Below are positions 30,499 through 38,715 of a stretch of 40,854 nt of DNA, in pieces. The DNA comes from Gemmatimonadales bacterium (lineage in GTDB: Bacteria; Gemmatimonadota; Gemmatimonadetes; Gemmatimonadales; GWC2-71-9). Positions within the stretch are counted from its first letter, which is position 1. Every line of letters starts with the position of its first letter. The stretch spans positions 1-40,854 of the forward strand of contig JACDHV010000004.1 in the NCBI GenBank assembly GCA_013820855.1, written 5' to 3'. Made by a program: the position numbers and the translations under genes. The notes beneath the pieces were generated by a model, which was not told the origin of the DNA, searched no databases, and was given only the letters and a program-made list of their open reading frames with translations.

Positions 30499-31649
30499 GC
30501 CATGCCCGCGTGACGGCGCGCGGCGCCGAACGCTGGGTGCGCGGACATCCCTGGATCTACCGGAGCGACGTCGAGCGCCACCCTGCCGAGCCGGGCCTGG
30601 TCCAGGTTCAGGATCCACGCGGCCGCTTCATCGGCCAGGGACTGCTCTCCCCCACCTCCGAGATCCGCCTTCGCCTTCTGGAGCGCACCGACCGCCCGGT
30701 GGACGCCGCCTGGTGGCGTGCGCGCCTCGAAACCGCCGCGTCGCGCCGAGCGGGCATCGACGCCACCGCCTGCCGGCTGGTGCACGGAGAAGGCGACGGG
30801 CTGCCGTCCCTGGTGGTGGATCGCTACGATCGCTGGATCGTGGCTCAGCTCCTTTCCGCCGGTTTGGAGACGATGAGGCAGCCGATCCTCGACGCGATCG
30901 TCTCCCTGTTCGACCCCGCGGGCATCCTGCTCCGGCACGACGTGCCCGCCCGGCGCCGCGAAGGGCTCCCGACCGACATCGAGCAGGTGCTCGGTGCGGT
31001 GCCGCGGGAGATCGAGGTGCGCGAAGGCCGCATACGCTACCTCGCCGCGCCGTGGGACGGACAGAAGACCGGCGCCTTTCTCGACCAACGACCGAACCGC
31101 CTCCTGGCCGGCGAGGTCGTCCGGCCGGGCGCGCGCGCGCTCGACTGCTTCACCTATCACGGCTCGTTCGCCCTGCACCTGGCGGCCCGGGCGGCGAGCG
31201 TGGTGGCGCTCGACTCCAGCGCGGAAGCCCTTCAGCGCGCCGGAACGAACGCGGCGCTGAACGGCTTCACCAACCTCGAGCTCCGCGAGACCGACGTCTT
31301 CGAGGCGGTCCGCGCGATGGCGCGGGCTCGTGAGCGGTTCGACGTGATCGTGCTCGACCCGCCCGCGTTCGCCAAGTCCCGCGCCACCGTCCCCGACGCG
31401 ATCCGCGGATATCGGGAGATCAACCTGCGCGCCATGCGCTGCCTCGCGCCCGGCGGCACGCTGCTCACCGCGTCCTGCTCGTTTCATGTCCGGCTGCCCG
31501 AGTTCCTCGCCATGCTCGCTGAGGCCGCGGGAGACAGCGGACGCCGCATCCGCCTCGCTCGCGTGCTGGGTCAAGGCGAGGACCATCCCGAAGTGCTCAC
31601 CATCCCCGAAACGGGGTACCTCAAGGGAGCGCTGCTGGAGGCGGAATAG
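30495..31649 (+). CDS. RlmI-like class I rRNA methyltransferase (PUA + SAM domain)
   Basis: A 384-residue protein. An N-terminal PUA domain (RWVRGHPWIYRSDVERHPAEPG and GQGLLSPTSEIRLRLL) is followed by the linker GLPSLVVDRYDRWIVAQLLSAG and a Rossmann methyltransferase domain with FLDQRPNRLLAG, motif I DCFTYHGSFALHLAA, VVALDSSAEAL and catalytic motif DPPAFAKS. This is the COG1092 family; E. coli RlmI makes m5C1962 in 23S rRNA. The exact target base is inferred. GTG 30495 overlaps the aroH stop; GTG 30510 is an alternative. Confidence 0.87.
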   Translation: MSHARVTARGAERWVRGHPWIYRSDVERHPAEPGLVQVQDPRGRFIGQGLLSPTSEIRLRLLERTDRPVDAAWWRARLETAASRRAGIDATACRLVHGEGDGLPSLVVDRYDRWIVAQLLSAGLETMRQPILDAIVSLFDPAGILLRHDVPARRREGLPTDIEQVLGAVPREIEVREGRIRYLAAPWDGQKTGAFLDQRPNRLLAGEVVRPGARALDCFTYHGSFALHLAARAASVVALDSSAEALQRAGTNAALNGFTNLELRETDVFEAVRAMARARERFDVIVLDPPAFAKSRATVPDAIRGYREINLRAMRCLAPGGTLLTASCSFHVRLPEFLAMLAEAAGDSGRRIRLARVLGQGEDHPEVLTIPETGYLKGALLEAE

Positions 31650-31815
31650 GTCGGCGACTTGACCCGACTCGCCCGATGTACGAATTTGCACCATTGTCCA
31701 TTGCGGCGGCTTTCGTGGAGCCGTCGTCCGTCCGGAGCCCATTCCATACAGCGCACGCGGTGAATCTCGTCACCGGCCGCCCGGTCGCGCGCGGCCTCCT
31801 GCCGATCAAGGTGCC

Positions 31816-32697
31816 ATGCTGAGCGCCACCGAGACGCGCGGTGCTCAGCGCCGGCGGCGCTCGCCCTATTCCGACAAGCAGCACTATCACGAGTACATCC
31901 TTCAGCGCATCGAAGGCTTCAAGAACTCGATCGGCCGCGACGAACTGATGCGGCTGGGCGACGAGGCCGCCTCGGAGCTCCAGGCGACGGCCGAAGGGCA
32001 GTTTGTCCTCACCGAAGTGCTCATGCTCGAGACCGTGGACCGGCTCATCATGAAGCGACTCGCGCTCAGACCCTACCGCCGCTGGCGCGAGCAGTTCCGC
32101 CGGCTTCGCGAGGCGCAGCGCACGCCGGTGCACTGGGGACTCGACGGTGGCTGCGCGCTGGCCCGCCTGCTGCCCCGCGTCGAGGCGCACGACACCGCGC
32201 TCGTGATCGGAGCCGGAGCGGAGCCGGCCACCTACCTCCTCGCCGCCCACGACGCCGCGGTCACCTTCGTGGCCTGCGACGTCGGGTGCGTCGAGCGGGT
32301 CGAGTCGCGCATGGCCGCGGAGGCGCTGGCCAGCTTGTTCGAGGGCTTCGTCGCACCGCTGGGCGCCGCCCTGCCCGCCTTCCTCGAGGCGCTCGACGGC
32401 GTGGACATCGTCGTGCTCGATCCCAGCACGTTGGCCGGGTTCAAGCCGGCCACCCGCGCGGCCCTGCTCGCCGACCTGCAGCGCCGGAGCCGGCCGGGTG
32501 GAGCGCACGTCGTGCTCGGCGGCCACCGCGCACTGTCGGCGGATGCGATCCGCGCGCTGTACGATGGCTGGAGGGTCGAGGAGGAGCCGCTCCGCCGCAA
32601 GCGGTCGCCCGGCATCCGGCGCCCCGACGGCCTCCTGCTCATCAAGTCCTCGTGTCCACCGGACGCGGCGGCTTCCCCGTTGGCCGCGTCCATCTGA
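31816..32697 (+). CDS. Hypothetical protein with SAM-methyltransferase-like fold
   Basis: A 293-residue protein. The N-terminus is basic (RRRRSPYSDKQHYHEYILQR) with a helical region, then ALVIGAGAEPATYLLAAHDA resembles a glycine-rich motif I, FVACDVG an acidic strand II, and VDIVVLDPSTLAGF motif IV. The end GGAHVVLGGHRAL and RPDGLLLIKS also fit a Rossmann strand order. It may be a degenerate or divergent methyltransferase; I cannot name a family. The 166-base upstream region holds TTGACC at 31659 with a weak partner GAATTT, and AAGGTG before the ATG. Confidence 0.65.
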   Translation: MLSATETRGAQRRRRSPYSDKQHYHEYILQRIEGFKNSIGRDELMRLGDEAASELQATAEGQFVLTEVLMLETVDRLIMKRLALRPYRRWREQFRRLREAQRTPVHWGLDGGCALARLLPRVEAHDTALVIGAGAEPATYLLAAHDAAVTFVACDVGCVERVESRMAAEALASLFEGFVAPLGAALPAFLEALDGVDIVVLDPSTLAGFKPATRAALLADLQRRSRPGGAHVVLGGHRALSADAIRALYDGWRVEEEPLRRKRSPGIRRPDGLLLIKSSCPPDAAASPLAASI

Positions 32698-32832
32698 CAC
32701 TTTGCCGGACCCGGTGTCGACGTTCAAGTCGTGGCGTTAGAAAGGGTTATCAGGAAGCACCGCAGGGGCATGAGGGGTGCCTTCCTCGCCGGGAGATGCA
32801 GTCGTAATTCTCTCGTCAGCGAGGACCGTCCC

Positions 32833-33000
32833 GTGACCACCCTTCCCGCCGCCATTCCATCGACGCCGCTCGGCATCGTGATCAAGAACGGTGGCCCCGC
32901 CCCCAAGCCGGTGCGATTCTGGGCCTACATGTGGGCCGCGGATGAAGAGAGCGCCGCCGAGCACTGGCATCAGCGGGTGCCCACGGAACACGCCGCCTAA
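32833..33000 (+). CDS. Small hypothetical protein (55 aa)
   Basis: Fifty-five residues starting at GTG with GAGG nine bases upstream: VTTLPAAIPSTPLGIVIKNG, then KPVRFWAYMWAADEESAAEHW. No known family, signal peptide or membrane segment. The Trp/Tyr/His-rich C-terminal half looks like folded protein rather than random translation, and a terminator-like hairpin follows 41 bases later, which supports a real monocistronic transcript. The longer 89-residue track frame is less convincing upstream. Confidence 0.5.
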   Translation: MTTLPAAIPSTPLGIVIKNGGPAPKPVRFWAYMWAADEESAAEHWHQRVPTEHAA

Positions 33001-33041
33001 CAGCACCGAGAGGCCGAGGTTCCGCGCCCACGGTCATCCCG

Positions 33042-33070
33042 CACCCCCGAAGCCACGTCGGGGGGTGTTT
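33042..33070 (+). terminator. Terminator-like hairpin before the fdh-like gene
   Basis: CACCCCCGA and TCGGGGGGTG form a nine-base-pair stem with one bulged G and a seven-base loop, followed by TTT. It would end transcription of the 55-residue gene. The T-run is short, so efficiency is uncertain. Confidence 0.55.
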
Positions 33071-33088
33071 CGCGTTCGCCCGAGGACC

Positions 33089-33125
33089 TTGCTCCTCCCA
33101 TCTCTCGGGTCTAAACTCACTTAGA
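33089..33125 (+). promoter_or_regulatory. Promoter with overlapping inverted repeat upstream of molybdoenzyme
   Basis: TTGCTC, 17 bases, TAAACT makes a plausible promoter. The -10 overlaps TCTAA-ACTCAC-TTAGA, a perfect 5+5 inverted repeat at 33110-33125. An operator overlapping a -10 usually means repression. It ends 32 bases before the start codon. Confidence 0.42.
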
Positions 33126-33157
33126 TCACTTCCCTCCCCGCCCGATATCGGTGTGCA

Positions 33158-36136
33158 ATGGCCAAGATCATCGTCAACGGCAGTGAGATTTCCTTCGAGC
33201 CCGGAGCCACGATCCTGGAGGCCGCGCGGGTCTCGGGTATCGACATCCCGACGCTCTGCTGGTACCCCAAGCTGCCCATCGTGGGGAACTGCCGGATCTG
33301 CCTGGTGTCGGTCCAGGGTCAGGGCAAGCTCCTGCCCGCCTGTGCCATGCCGGCCACGGAGGGCATGATAGTGGAGACGGAGTCGCCCGCGGCGGTGGAC
33401 AATCGCCGGGGCGTCCTCGGCCTTCTCCTCGAGCGCTATCCGGGCGAGCACCTCCAGAACGGGGGGCGGGCCCAGCCCCGCAACGAGTTCGAGCGCTACG
33501 TCACCCGCTACGATGTTCCGGTCCGCGATTTCCACGAGCTGCCGCTCCGCTCCGGCGACGAGCGTCCCGGCGACGTGATGATCCAGCACGACATGAGCAC
33601 CTGCATCCTCTGCACCCGCTGCGTGCGGGCCTGCGAGGACATTCAGGAAGTCGGCGTCCTCGACGTCGGGATGCGGGGCGAGCACGCGCAGATCATCGTC
33701 GGCGGCGACGGCGACCCCGACCACGCGGGATGTACTTGGTGCGGCGAGTGCGTGCGGGTCTGCCCCACCGGCGCCATCTTCGAGTTCATCCCCAAGCAGC
33801 GGTTCGGGTCCGAGGCCGTCCGCACTCCCGACAAGGTGGCGCGCTCGGTCTGTCCCTACTGTGGCGTGGGCTGCCAGATCGATCTCCAGATCAAAGGCGA
33901 CCAGATCATGCGGGTCACCTCGCCCAGCATCGAGGAGACCACGCCGAATCAGGGCTCGACCTGCGTCAAGGGCCGCTTCGGCTACGACTTCCCGATGCAT
34001 CGGGACCGGCTGGTGACGCCCCTCATCCGCAAGGGGTGGATGCACGACGGCGAGCGATGGGTGTGGACCGGCGAGTGGCCCCGGCACCGCGAGGGGCCCT
34101 GGCAGACCATCGAGGAGATGGGCACCCGGCGCAAGCCGCGGCCGCCCAGCCGCAGCGTCGGCAAGCCGCCGATGACAGGGATGCCCAACCTGGAGCAGGA
34201 GGACGTGCGCGACCGCGTCGCCACGCCGCCGGCGTGGTACAGCGCCTTTCGGGAGGCCACCTGGGACGAGGCGCTCAGCCTCTCCGCCCAGGAGCTGAAG
34301 CGAATCCGCGACACCAGCGGCCCCAACGCCCTGGCGGCGCTCTCCTCGGCGAAGTGCAGCAACGAGGACAACTACGCCTTCATGCGAATGGTGCGGGCCG
34401 GGTTCGGCACCAACAGCGTGGACCACTGCACGCGGCTCTGTCACTCGAGCTCGGTGGCCGCGATGAGCCGCGCGCTGTCCACCTCGGCCGCATCGGGCTC
34501 GATGCGCGAGATCGAGGAGGCGTGCGACGTCATCTTCATCTCCGGCGCCAACACCACGGAGACCCACCCGGTCTTCGGCGCGCTGATCAAGCGGGCGGTG
34601 GCCAAGGGCGCGCGGCTCATCGTCGCCGACGTGCGCCGCACCGAGCTCGCCGATCTGGCCGACGTGCATCTCCAGATGGTGCCGGGCACCGATGTGGCGC
34701 TCTACAACGCGATGGTGAACCACATCATCGCCGCCGGGCTTTCCGACCGGGAGTTCGTCGAGAAGCGGACCCACGACTTCGAGAAGGTGAAGGAGTCGGT
34801 GGCGGGCTACACGCCGGAGAACGCGGCCAAGATCACCGGCATTCCGGCGGCGACGATCCGCGCCGCCGCGGAGATGTATGCCCGGGGCCCGCGCACCTCC
34901 ACCCTGTGGGCCATGGGGCTCACCCAGCACAACACCGGCACCGACATCGTGGCGAGCCTGCTCAACCTCATGCTCGCCTGCGGGATGATCGGGAAGTGGG
35001 GCGCCGCGATGCTCCCCATCCGGGGGCAGAACAACGTGCAGGGCGCCAGCGACATGGGCGCGATCCCCTTCGCGTACACCGATTACCGGCCCGTCACCGA
35101 TCCGGCCAACCGGGCCGAATACGCGCGAGCCTGGCGGGTGCCGGAAGCGTCGCTCTCGCTCAAGCACGGGCTCATGGTCACCGAGATGGTGCAGGACGGA
35201 AGCCCGGTTCACGGTCTGTACATCATGGGCGAGAACCCGGTGCTCTCCGACCCCAACATCTCCCACGCCGAGCACTGGGTTCGGGGGCTCGAGTTCCTCG
35301 CGGTGCAGGATCTCTTCCTCACCGAGACCGCCCGCTGGGCCGACGTGGTTCTGCCAGGCTCCTCCTTCGCGGAGAAATCGGGCACGTTCGTCAACACCGA
35401 CCGGCATATCCAGCTCACCGAGGCGGGCCTGGACCCGCCGGGTCAGGCCCGCCCCGATCTCGACATCCTGATCGAGCTGAGCAACCGGCTGGGCCTCGTC
35501 ACCGACTGGCGCTCGCCCGGCGACGTGATGCGCGAGATCGCGAGCGTCACGCCCTCCTGGCGCGGCGTGAGCTACGAGATGCTGGAGCGGCGCCGCTCGA
35601 TCCAATACCCGGTCCTCACGCCCGATTCGACCGGCACGCCCTTTCTCTTCCAGGACAGGTTTCCCACCCCCGACGGGAAGGCCCGCTTCGTGCCCGTCGA
35701 GTTCCTCGAGCCCGACGAGCTGCCGAACGAGGAGTTCCCCTACATCCTCAACACCGGCCGCCAGATGTACCATTGGCACACCGGGACCATGTCACGCCGT
35801 TCCGAGGGGCTCGACTCCCGGGAGCCGACGCCGGTCATCGAGATGCACCCCGGCGATGCCATCGACCTCGGCGTGGGCGAGGGGGACAGCGTCCGGGTCA
35901 CGTCCCGTCGCGGCACCGTGCTCGTCGGCGTCCGCATCTCCGACCGCCAGGCGCCCGGGCAGGTCTTCATGCCGATGCATTTCCGCGAGGCCGCGGCGAA
36001 CCTGCTGACCAATCCGCAGCTCGACCCCTATGCCCGCATCGCCTCGTTCAAGATCAGCGCGGTGCGGATCGAGCCGACGGCGGCACGGTCGTTCGCGACG
36101 GCGGCGCCCGCGGCGGCGATCGCAGCCAAAGCCTGA
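33158..36136 (+). CDS. Formate-dehydrogenase-like molybdopterin oxidoreductase, alpha subunit
   Basis: A 992-residue FdhA/FdsA-like enzyme. The N-terminal [2Fe-2S] domain has CWYPKLPIVGNCRICLVSV and LPAC. Two ferredoxin motifs follow (CILCTRCVRAC and CTWCGECVRVCPTGA), then the Mo-domain [4Fe-4S] (CPYCGVGC...TCVKGRFGYDF). The active-site loop is DHCTRLCHSSSV with Cys rather than Sec; PIRGQNNVQGASDMG carries the expected active-site Arg. The molybdopterin-binding C-terminus has NTGRQMYHWHTGTMSRRS. The usual CxxCxxxxxC motif after the 2Fe-2S domain is absent (GEHLQNGGRAQPRNEFE there), and about 60 extra residues precede FREATWDEAL. No beta/gamma subunit or fdhD is adjacent, so the electron partner is unknown. 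The substrate is probably formate, not proven. Confidence 0.9.
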   Translation: MAKIIVNGSEISFEPGATILEAARVSGIDIPTLCWYPKLPIVGNCRICLVSVQGQGKLLPACAMPATEGMIVETESPAAVDNRRGVLGLLLERYPGEHLQNGGRAQPRNEFERYVTRYDVPVRDFHELPLRSGDERPGDVMIQHDMSTCILCTRCVRACEDIQEVGVLDVGMRGEHAQIIVGGDGDPDHAGCTWCGECVRVCPTGAIFEFIPKQRFGSEAVRTPDKVARSVCPYCGVGCQIDLQIKGDQIMRVTSPSIEETTPNQGSTCVKGRFGYDFPMHRDRLVTPLIRKGWMHDGERWVWTGEWPRHREGPWQTIEEMGTRRKPRPPSRSVGKPPMTGMPNLEQEDVRDRVATPPAWYSAFREATWDEALSLSAQELKRIRDTSGPNALAALSSAKCSNEDNYAFMRMVRAGFGTNSVDHCTRLCHSSSVAAMSRALSTSAASGSMREIEEACDVIFISGANTTETHPVFGALIKRAVAKGARLIVADVRRTELADLADVHLQMVPGTDVALYNAMVNHIIAAGLSDREFVEKRTHDFEKVKESVAGYTPENAAKITGIPAATIRAAAEMYARGPRTSTLWAMGLTQHNTGTDIVASLLNLMLACGMIGKWGAAMLPIRGQNNVQGASDMGAIPFAYTDYRPVTDPANRAEYARAWRVPEASLSLKHGLMVTEMVQDGSPVHGLYIMGENPVLSDPNISHAEHWVRGLEFLAVQDLFLTETARWADVVLPGSSFAEKSGTFVNTDRHIQLTEAGLDPPGQARPDLDILIELSNRLGLVTDWRSPGDVMREIASVTPSWRGVSYEMLERRRSIQYPVLTPDSTGTPFLFQDRFPTPDGKARFVPVEFLEPDELPNEEFPYILNTGRQMYHWHTGTMSRRSEGLDSREPTPVIEMHPGDAIDLGVGEGDSVRVTSRRGTVLVGVRISDRQAPGQVFMPMHFREAAANLLTNPQLDPYARIASFKISAVRIEPTAARSFATAAPAAAIAAKA

Positions 36137-36195
36137 ACAACGTAGCGCGGCGTTCGGGACCTTCCATTCCGATGGCCGGCGGCTATTGGCCGTCC

Positions 36196-36201
36196 TATAT
36201 T
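36196..36201 (+). promoter_or_regulatory. -10-like hexamer before tdh
   Basis: TATATT in the 90-base spacer between the molybdoenzyme and tdh, 25 bases before the ATG. There is no convincing -35 at 16-18 bases. It may give tdh-kbl an independent promoter. Confidence 0.28.
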
Positions 36202-36226
36202 CCGCCCGACTTCTTCCTGGACCTCC

Positions 36227-37267
36227 ATGCGCGCTCTGGTGAAGGCGGGACCCGGACCCGGAATGGTCTTGCGCGAGGTCGCCAAGCCCGCCTGCGGCAC
36301 CACCGAGGTCCTGATCCGCGTCCGGCATGCCGGCGTCTGTGGTACCGATCTCCACATCTGGGAGTGGGACAGCTGGGCGAGCCGGCGGCTCAAGCCGCCG
36401 GTGATCGTGGGCCACGAGTTCGCCGGCGAGATCGTGTCGCTCGGCCAGGAGGCCGAGGCCGCCGGCCTGCTCGCCGTGGGCGACCTGGTGACGGCCGAGG
36501 GACACCTCGTCTGCGGGCACTGCCTTCAGTGCCGCCTGGGTGACGCGCATCTGTGCCGGCGCACCCAGATCATCGGCGTGGACCGTGACGGCGCCTTCGC
36601 CGACTTCATCGCGATGCCGGCTTCCAACGTCATCAGGCTCGACGGCATCCCCACCGAAGTCGGCGCCATCATGGACCCCATGGGCAACGCGGTGCACACG
36701 GTTCTGGAGGGGCGGGTGCCCGGCAGCATCGTCTTCGTGCTCGGCTGCGGGCCGATCGGCTGCTTCGCCGTCGGCGTCGCCCGCGCGGCGGGCGCCTCGC
36801 TGGTGATCGCCAGCGACTTCAACCCTCGCCGGCTGGAGCTGGCGCGCGCGATGGGCGCGCAGGTGACGCTCGATCCGGCGCACGACGACGTGCTGGCCCG
36901 GATCCGCGAGCTCACCGGCGGCGACGGCGTGGATCTGGTCTGCGAGATGAGCGGCCACCCCGACGGGCACGCCACGGCGTTCGCCGCGGCGCGGCTCGGC
37001 GGCCGGGTGAACCTGCTGGGCACGCCGAGCCGGACCACCGAGACCGACTTCGCGCGAGACGTCATCTTCAAGGGGCTCACGCTCTACGGCGTCACCGGCC
37101 GCAAGATGTACGAGACCTGGGATCAGATGCGGCGGTTTCTCCACGCCGGACAGCTCGATCCCCGGCCGGTGATCACCCACCGCTTTCCGCTGGAGTGCAT
37201 CGGCGACGCCATCCAGGTCATCAAGGCCGGCCAGGCGGGCAAGGTCATCCTGGAGGTCGAGGCGTGA
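36227..37267 (+). CDS. tdh: L-threonine 3-dehydrogenase
   Basis: A 346-residue zinc-dependent medium-chain dehydrogenase that oxidises L-threonine to 2-amino-3-oxobutyrate with NAD. It follows E. coli Tdh closely: HAGVCGTDLHIWEWDSWA (catalytic zinc Cys), VIVGHEFAGEIV, the structural zinc loop GHLVCGHCLQCRLGDAHLC, MDPMGNAVHTVLEG, the NAD motif VLGCGPIGCFAVGVARAAG, VIFKGLTLYGVTGRKMYETW and PVITHRFPL. All expected Cys are present. The stop is overlapped by the kbl GTG (GTGA), so both are made together. Confidence 0.93.
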   Translation: MRALVKAGPGPGMVLREVAKPACGTTEVLIRVRHAGVCGTDLHIWEWDSWASRRLKPPVIVGHEFAGEIVSLGQEAEAAGLLAVGDLVTAEGHLVCGHCLQCRLGDAHLCRRTQIIGVDRDGAFADFIAMPASNVIRLDGIPTEVGAIMDPMGNAVHTVLEGRVPGSIVFVLGCGPIGCFAVGVARAAGASLVIASDFNPRRLELARAMGAQVTLDPAHDDVLARIRELTGGDGVDLVCEMSGHPDGHATAFAAARLGGRVNLLGTPSRTTETDFARDVIFKGLTLYGVTGRKMYETWDQMRRFLHAGQLDPRPVITHRFPLECIGDAIQVIKAGQAGKVILEVEA

Positions 37268-38463
37268 GGAAGCCCCTGGAGCGCCGGCTGGAAGGCGAGC
37301 TGGAGCAGTTCATCCGCGATGGGGTGTACAAGCGGCCCAACTTCCTCGACAGCCCGCAGGGGCCGCGGGTGCGGATGGAGGGCCGCGGCGAAGTCATCAT
37401 CCTCTCCTCCAACAACTATCTCGGCCTGAGCGATCAGCCCGAGGTCATCGCCGCGGGGAAGGCGGCCCTCGACCGGTGGGGGGCGGGCACCGCCTCGGTG
37501 CGGTTCATCTGCGGGACCTTCACGGTGCACCGATCCTTGGAGGCCGCCTGTGCGCGGCTGGTCGGCACCCCGGCCGCACTCAGCTTCGGGAGCTGCTGGA
37601 ACGCCAACGAGGCCGTGCCGGGCACGCTGCTCGGCGAGGACGACATCGTCATCAGCGACCAGTTGAATCACGCCTCGATCATCGACGGCGTCCGGCTGGC
37701 CAAGGCGATCACCAAGTGCCAGACGGCCGTCTACAAGCACGCCGATCTCGCCGACCTGGAGCGGAAGCTGGCGGCGGCCCACGACCGGCGGGTGCGTCTG
37801 GTGATCACCGACGGCGTCTTCTCGATGGAAGGCGCGATCGCGCCGCTGCCCGACCTTCTCGATCTCTGCCGCAAGCACCAGGCGGTGCTGATGGTGGATG
37901 ACTCCCACGCGACCGGCGTGCTCGGCGCGGGCGGCCGGGGAACCGCCGAGCACTTCGGGCTGGTGGGCGAGGTGGACATCATCACCTCGACGCTGGGCAA
38001 GGCGCTCGGCGGCGCCGCCGGCGGGTTCGTCGCGGCCTCGGCCGCCACCTGCGACTACCTGACCCAACGCGCCCGCCCGCAGCTCTTCTCCAACGCGCTG
38101 CCACCGACGGTCGCGGCGAGCTCGCTCGCGAGCATCGAGTATCTCGAAGCCCACCCCGAGCGGGTCACCCGCCTGGGCGAGCAGTCCCGCTACTTCCGCG
38201 AGCGGCTGCGGGAGCTCGGCTTCAGTCCGCTGCCCGGCGAGACCCCGATCATCCCGGTGATCCTCGGGGAGACCTCGGCCGCGATCCGCATGAGCGACCT
38301 CCTCCTGGGCGAAGGGGTGTTCGTCACCGGCTTCGGCTACCCCGTCGTGCCGCAGGGACAGGCCCGGGTCCGCTGCCAGATCTCCGCGGCGCACACCAGG
38401 GAGGACCTGGACCAGGCGCTGGCCGCCTTCTCCAAGGTGGGACGACAGCTCGGCCTCATCTGA
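37264..38463 (+). CDS. kbl: Glycine C-acetyltransferase (2-amino-3-ketobutyrate CoA ligase)
   Basis: A 399-residue PLP enzyme of the alpha-oxoamine synthase family, converting 2-amino-3-oxobutyrate and CoA to glycine and acetyl-CoA. Visible motifs are ILSSNNYLGLSDQPEV, GAGTASVRFICGTFTVHRSLE, DQLNHASIIDGVRLA, VDDSHATGVLGAGGRGT and the PLP Lys in STLGKALGGAAGGF. The context beside tdh decides Kbl over related BioF or serine palmitoyltransferase. GTG at 37264 overlaps the tdh stop; the track ORF starting at 37195 lies inside tdh. Confidence 0.92.
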   Translation: MRKPLERRLEGELEQFIRDGVYKRPNFLDSPQGPRVRMEGRGEVIILSSNNYLGLSDQPEVIAAGKAALDRWGAGTASVRFICGTFTVHRSLEAACARLVGTPAALSFGSCWNANEAVPGTLLGEDDIVISDQLNHASIIDGVRLAKAITKCQTAVYKHADLADLERKLAAAHDRRVRLVITDGVFSMEGAIAPLPDLLDLCRKHQAVLMVDDSHATGVLGAGGRGTAEHFGLVGEVDIITSTLGKALGGAAGGFVAASAATCDYLTQRARPQLFSNALPPTVAASSLASIEYLEAHPERVTRLGEQSRYFRERLRELGFSPLPGETPIIPVILGETSAAIRMSDLLLGEGVFVTGFGYPVVPQGQARVRCQISAAHTREDLDQALAAFSKVGRQLGLI

Positions 38464-38470
38464 AGGATTC

Positions 38471-38494
38471 GGTAGGGGGCTGTGGCCCCCCACC
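38471..38494 (+). terminator. Strong GC hairpin after kbl
   Basis: GGTAGGGGGC and GCCCCCCACC pair over ten positions with one A-C mismatch around a TGTG loop, seven bases after the kbl stop. There is no following T-run, so it is either a weak intrinsic terminator or a 3'-end stabilising hairpin. The remaining 220 bases to the next ORF hold TTGACG at 38641 but no good -10. Confidence 0.45.
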
Positions 38495-38715
38495 CCAGTC
38501 GGCCCGCCTCTTGCACCCGCAGCCCTTCCGACGGGTTGGAGAGTCCCGGCAGGGGTATCTGCAAGCTCATGATTGACAAGCAGATCACCTGGCCAACGTT
38601 CCCCCTCCCCTCCCGCGCTTTCCAGCACATTCCCCGCATTTTGACGTACCGCCACTGGGGACGCGGTAGGCGCCAGGGCCCGCCTGGTGCGGACACCTTA
38701 CGGAGGCAGTCTGTG

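Noticed and set aside
34420-34450. Possible selenocysteine site in the formate-dehydrogenase-like gene
   Set aside because: The active-site codon is TGC (Cys) and no in-frame TGA occurs.
32882-35779. 965-residue minus-strand ORF
   Set aside because: Antisense of the molybdoenzyme; composition is typical shadow (His/Gly/Asp/Arg rich) and no domain is seen.
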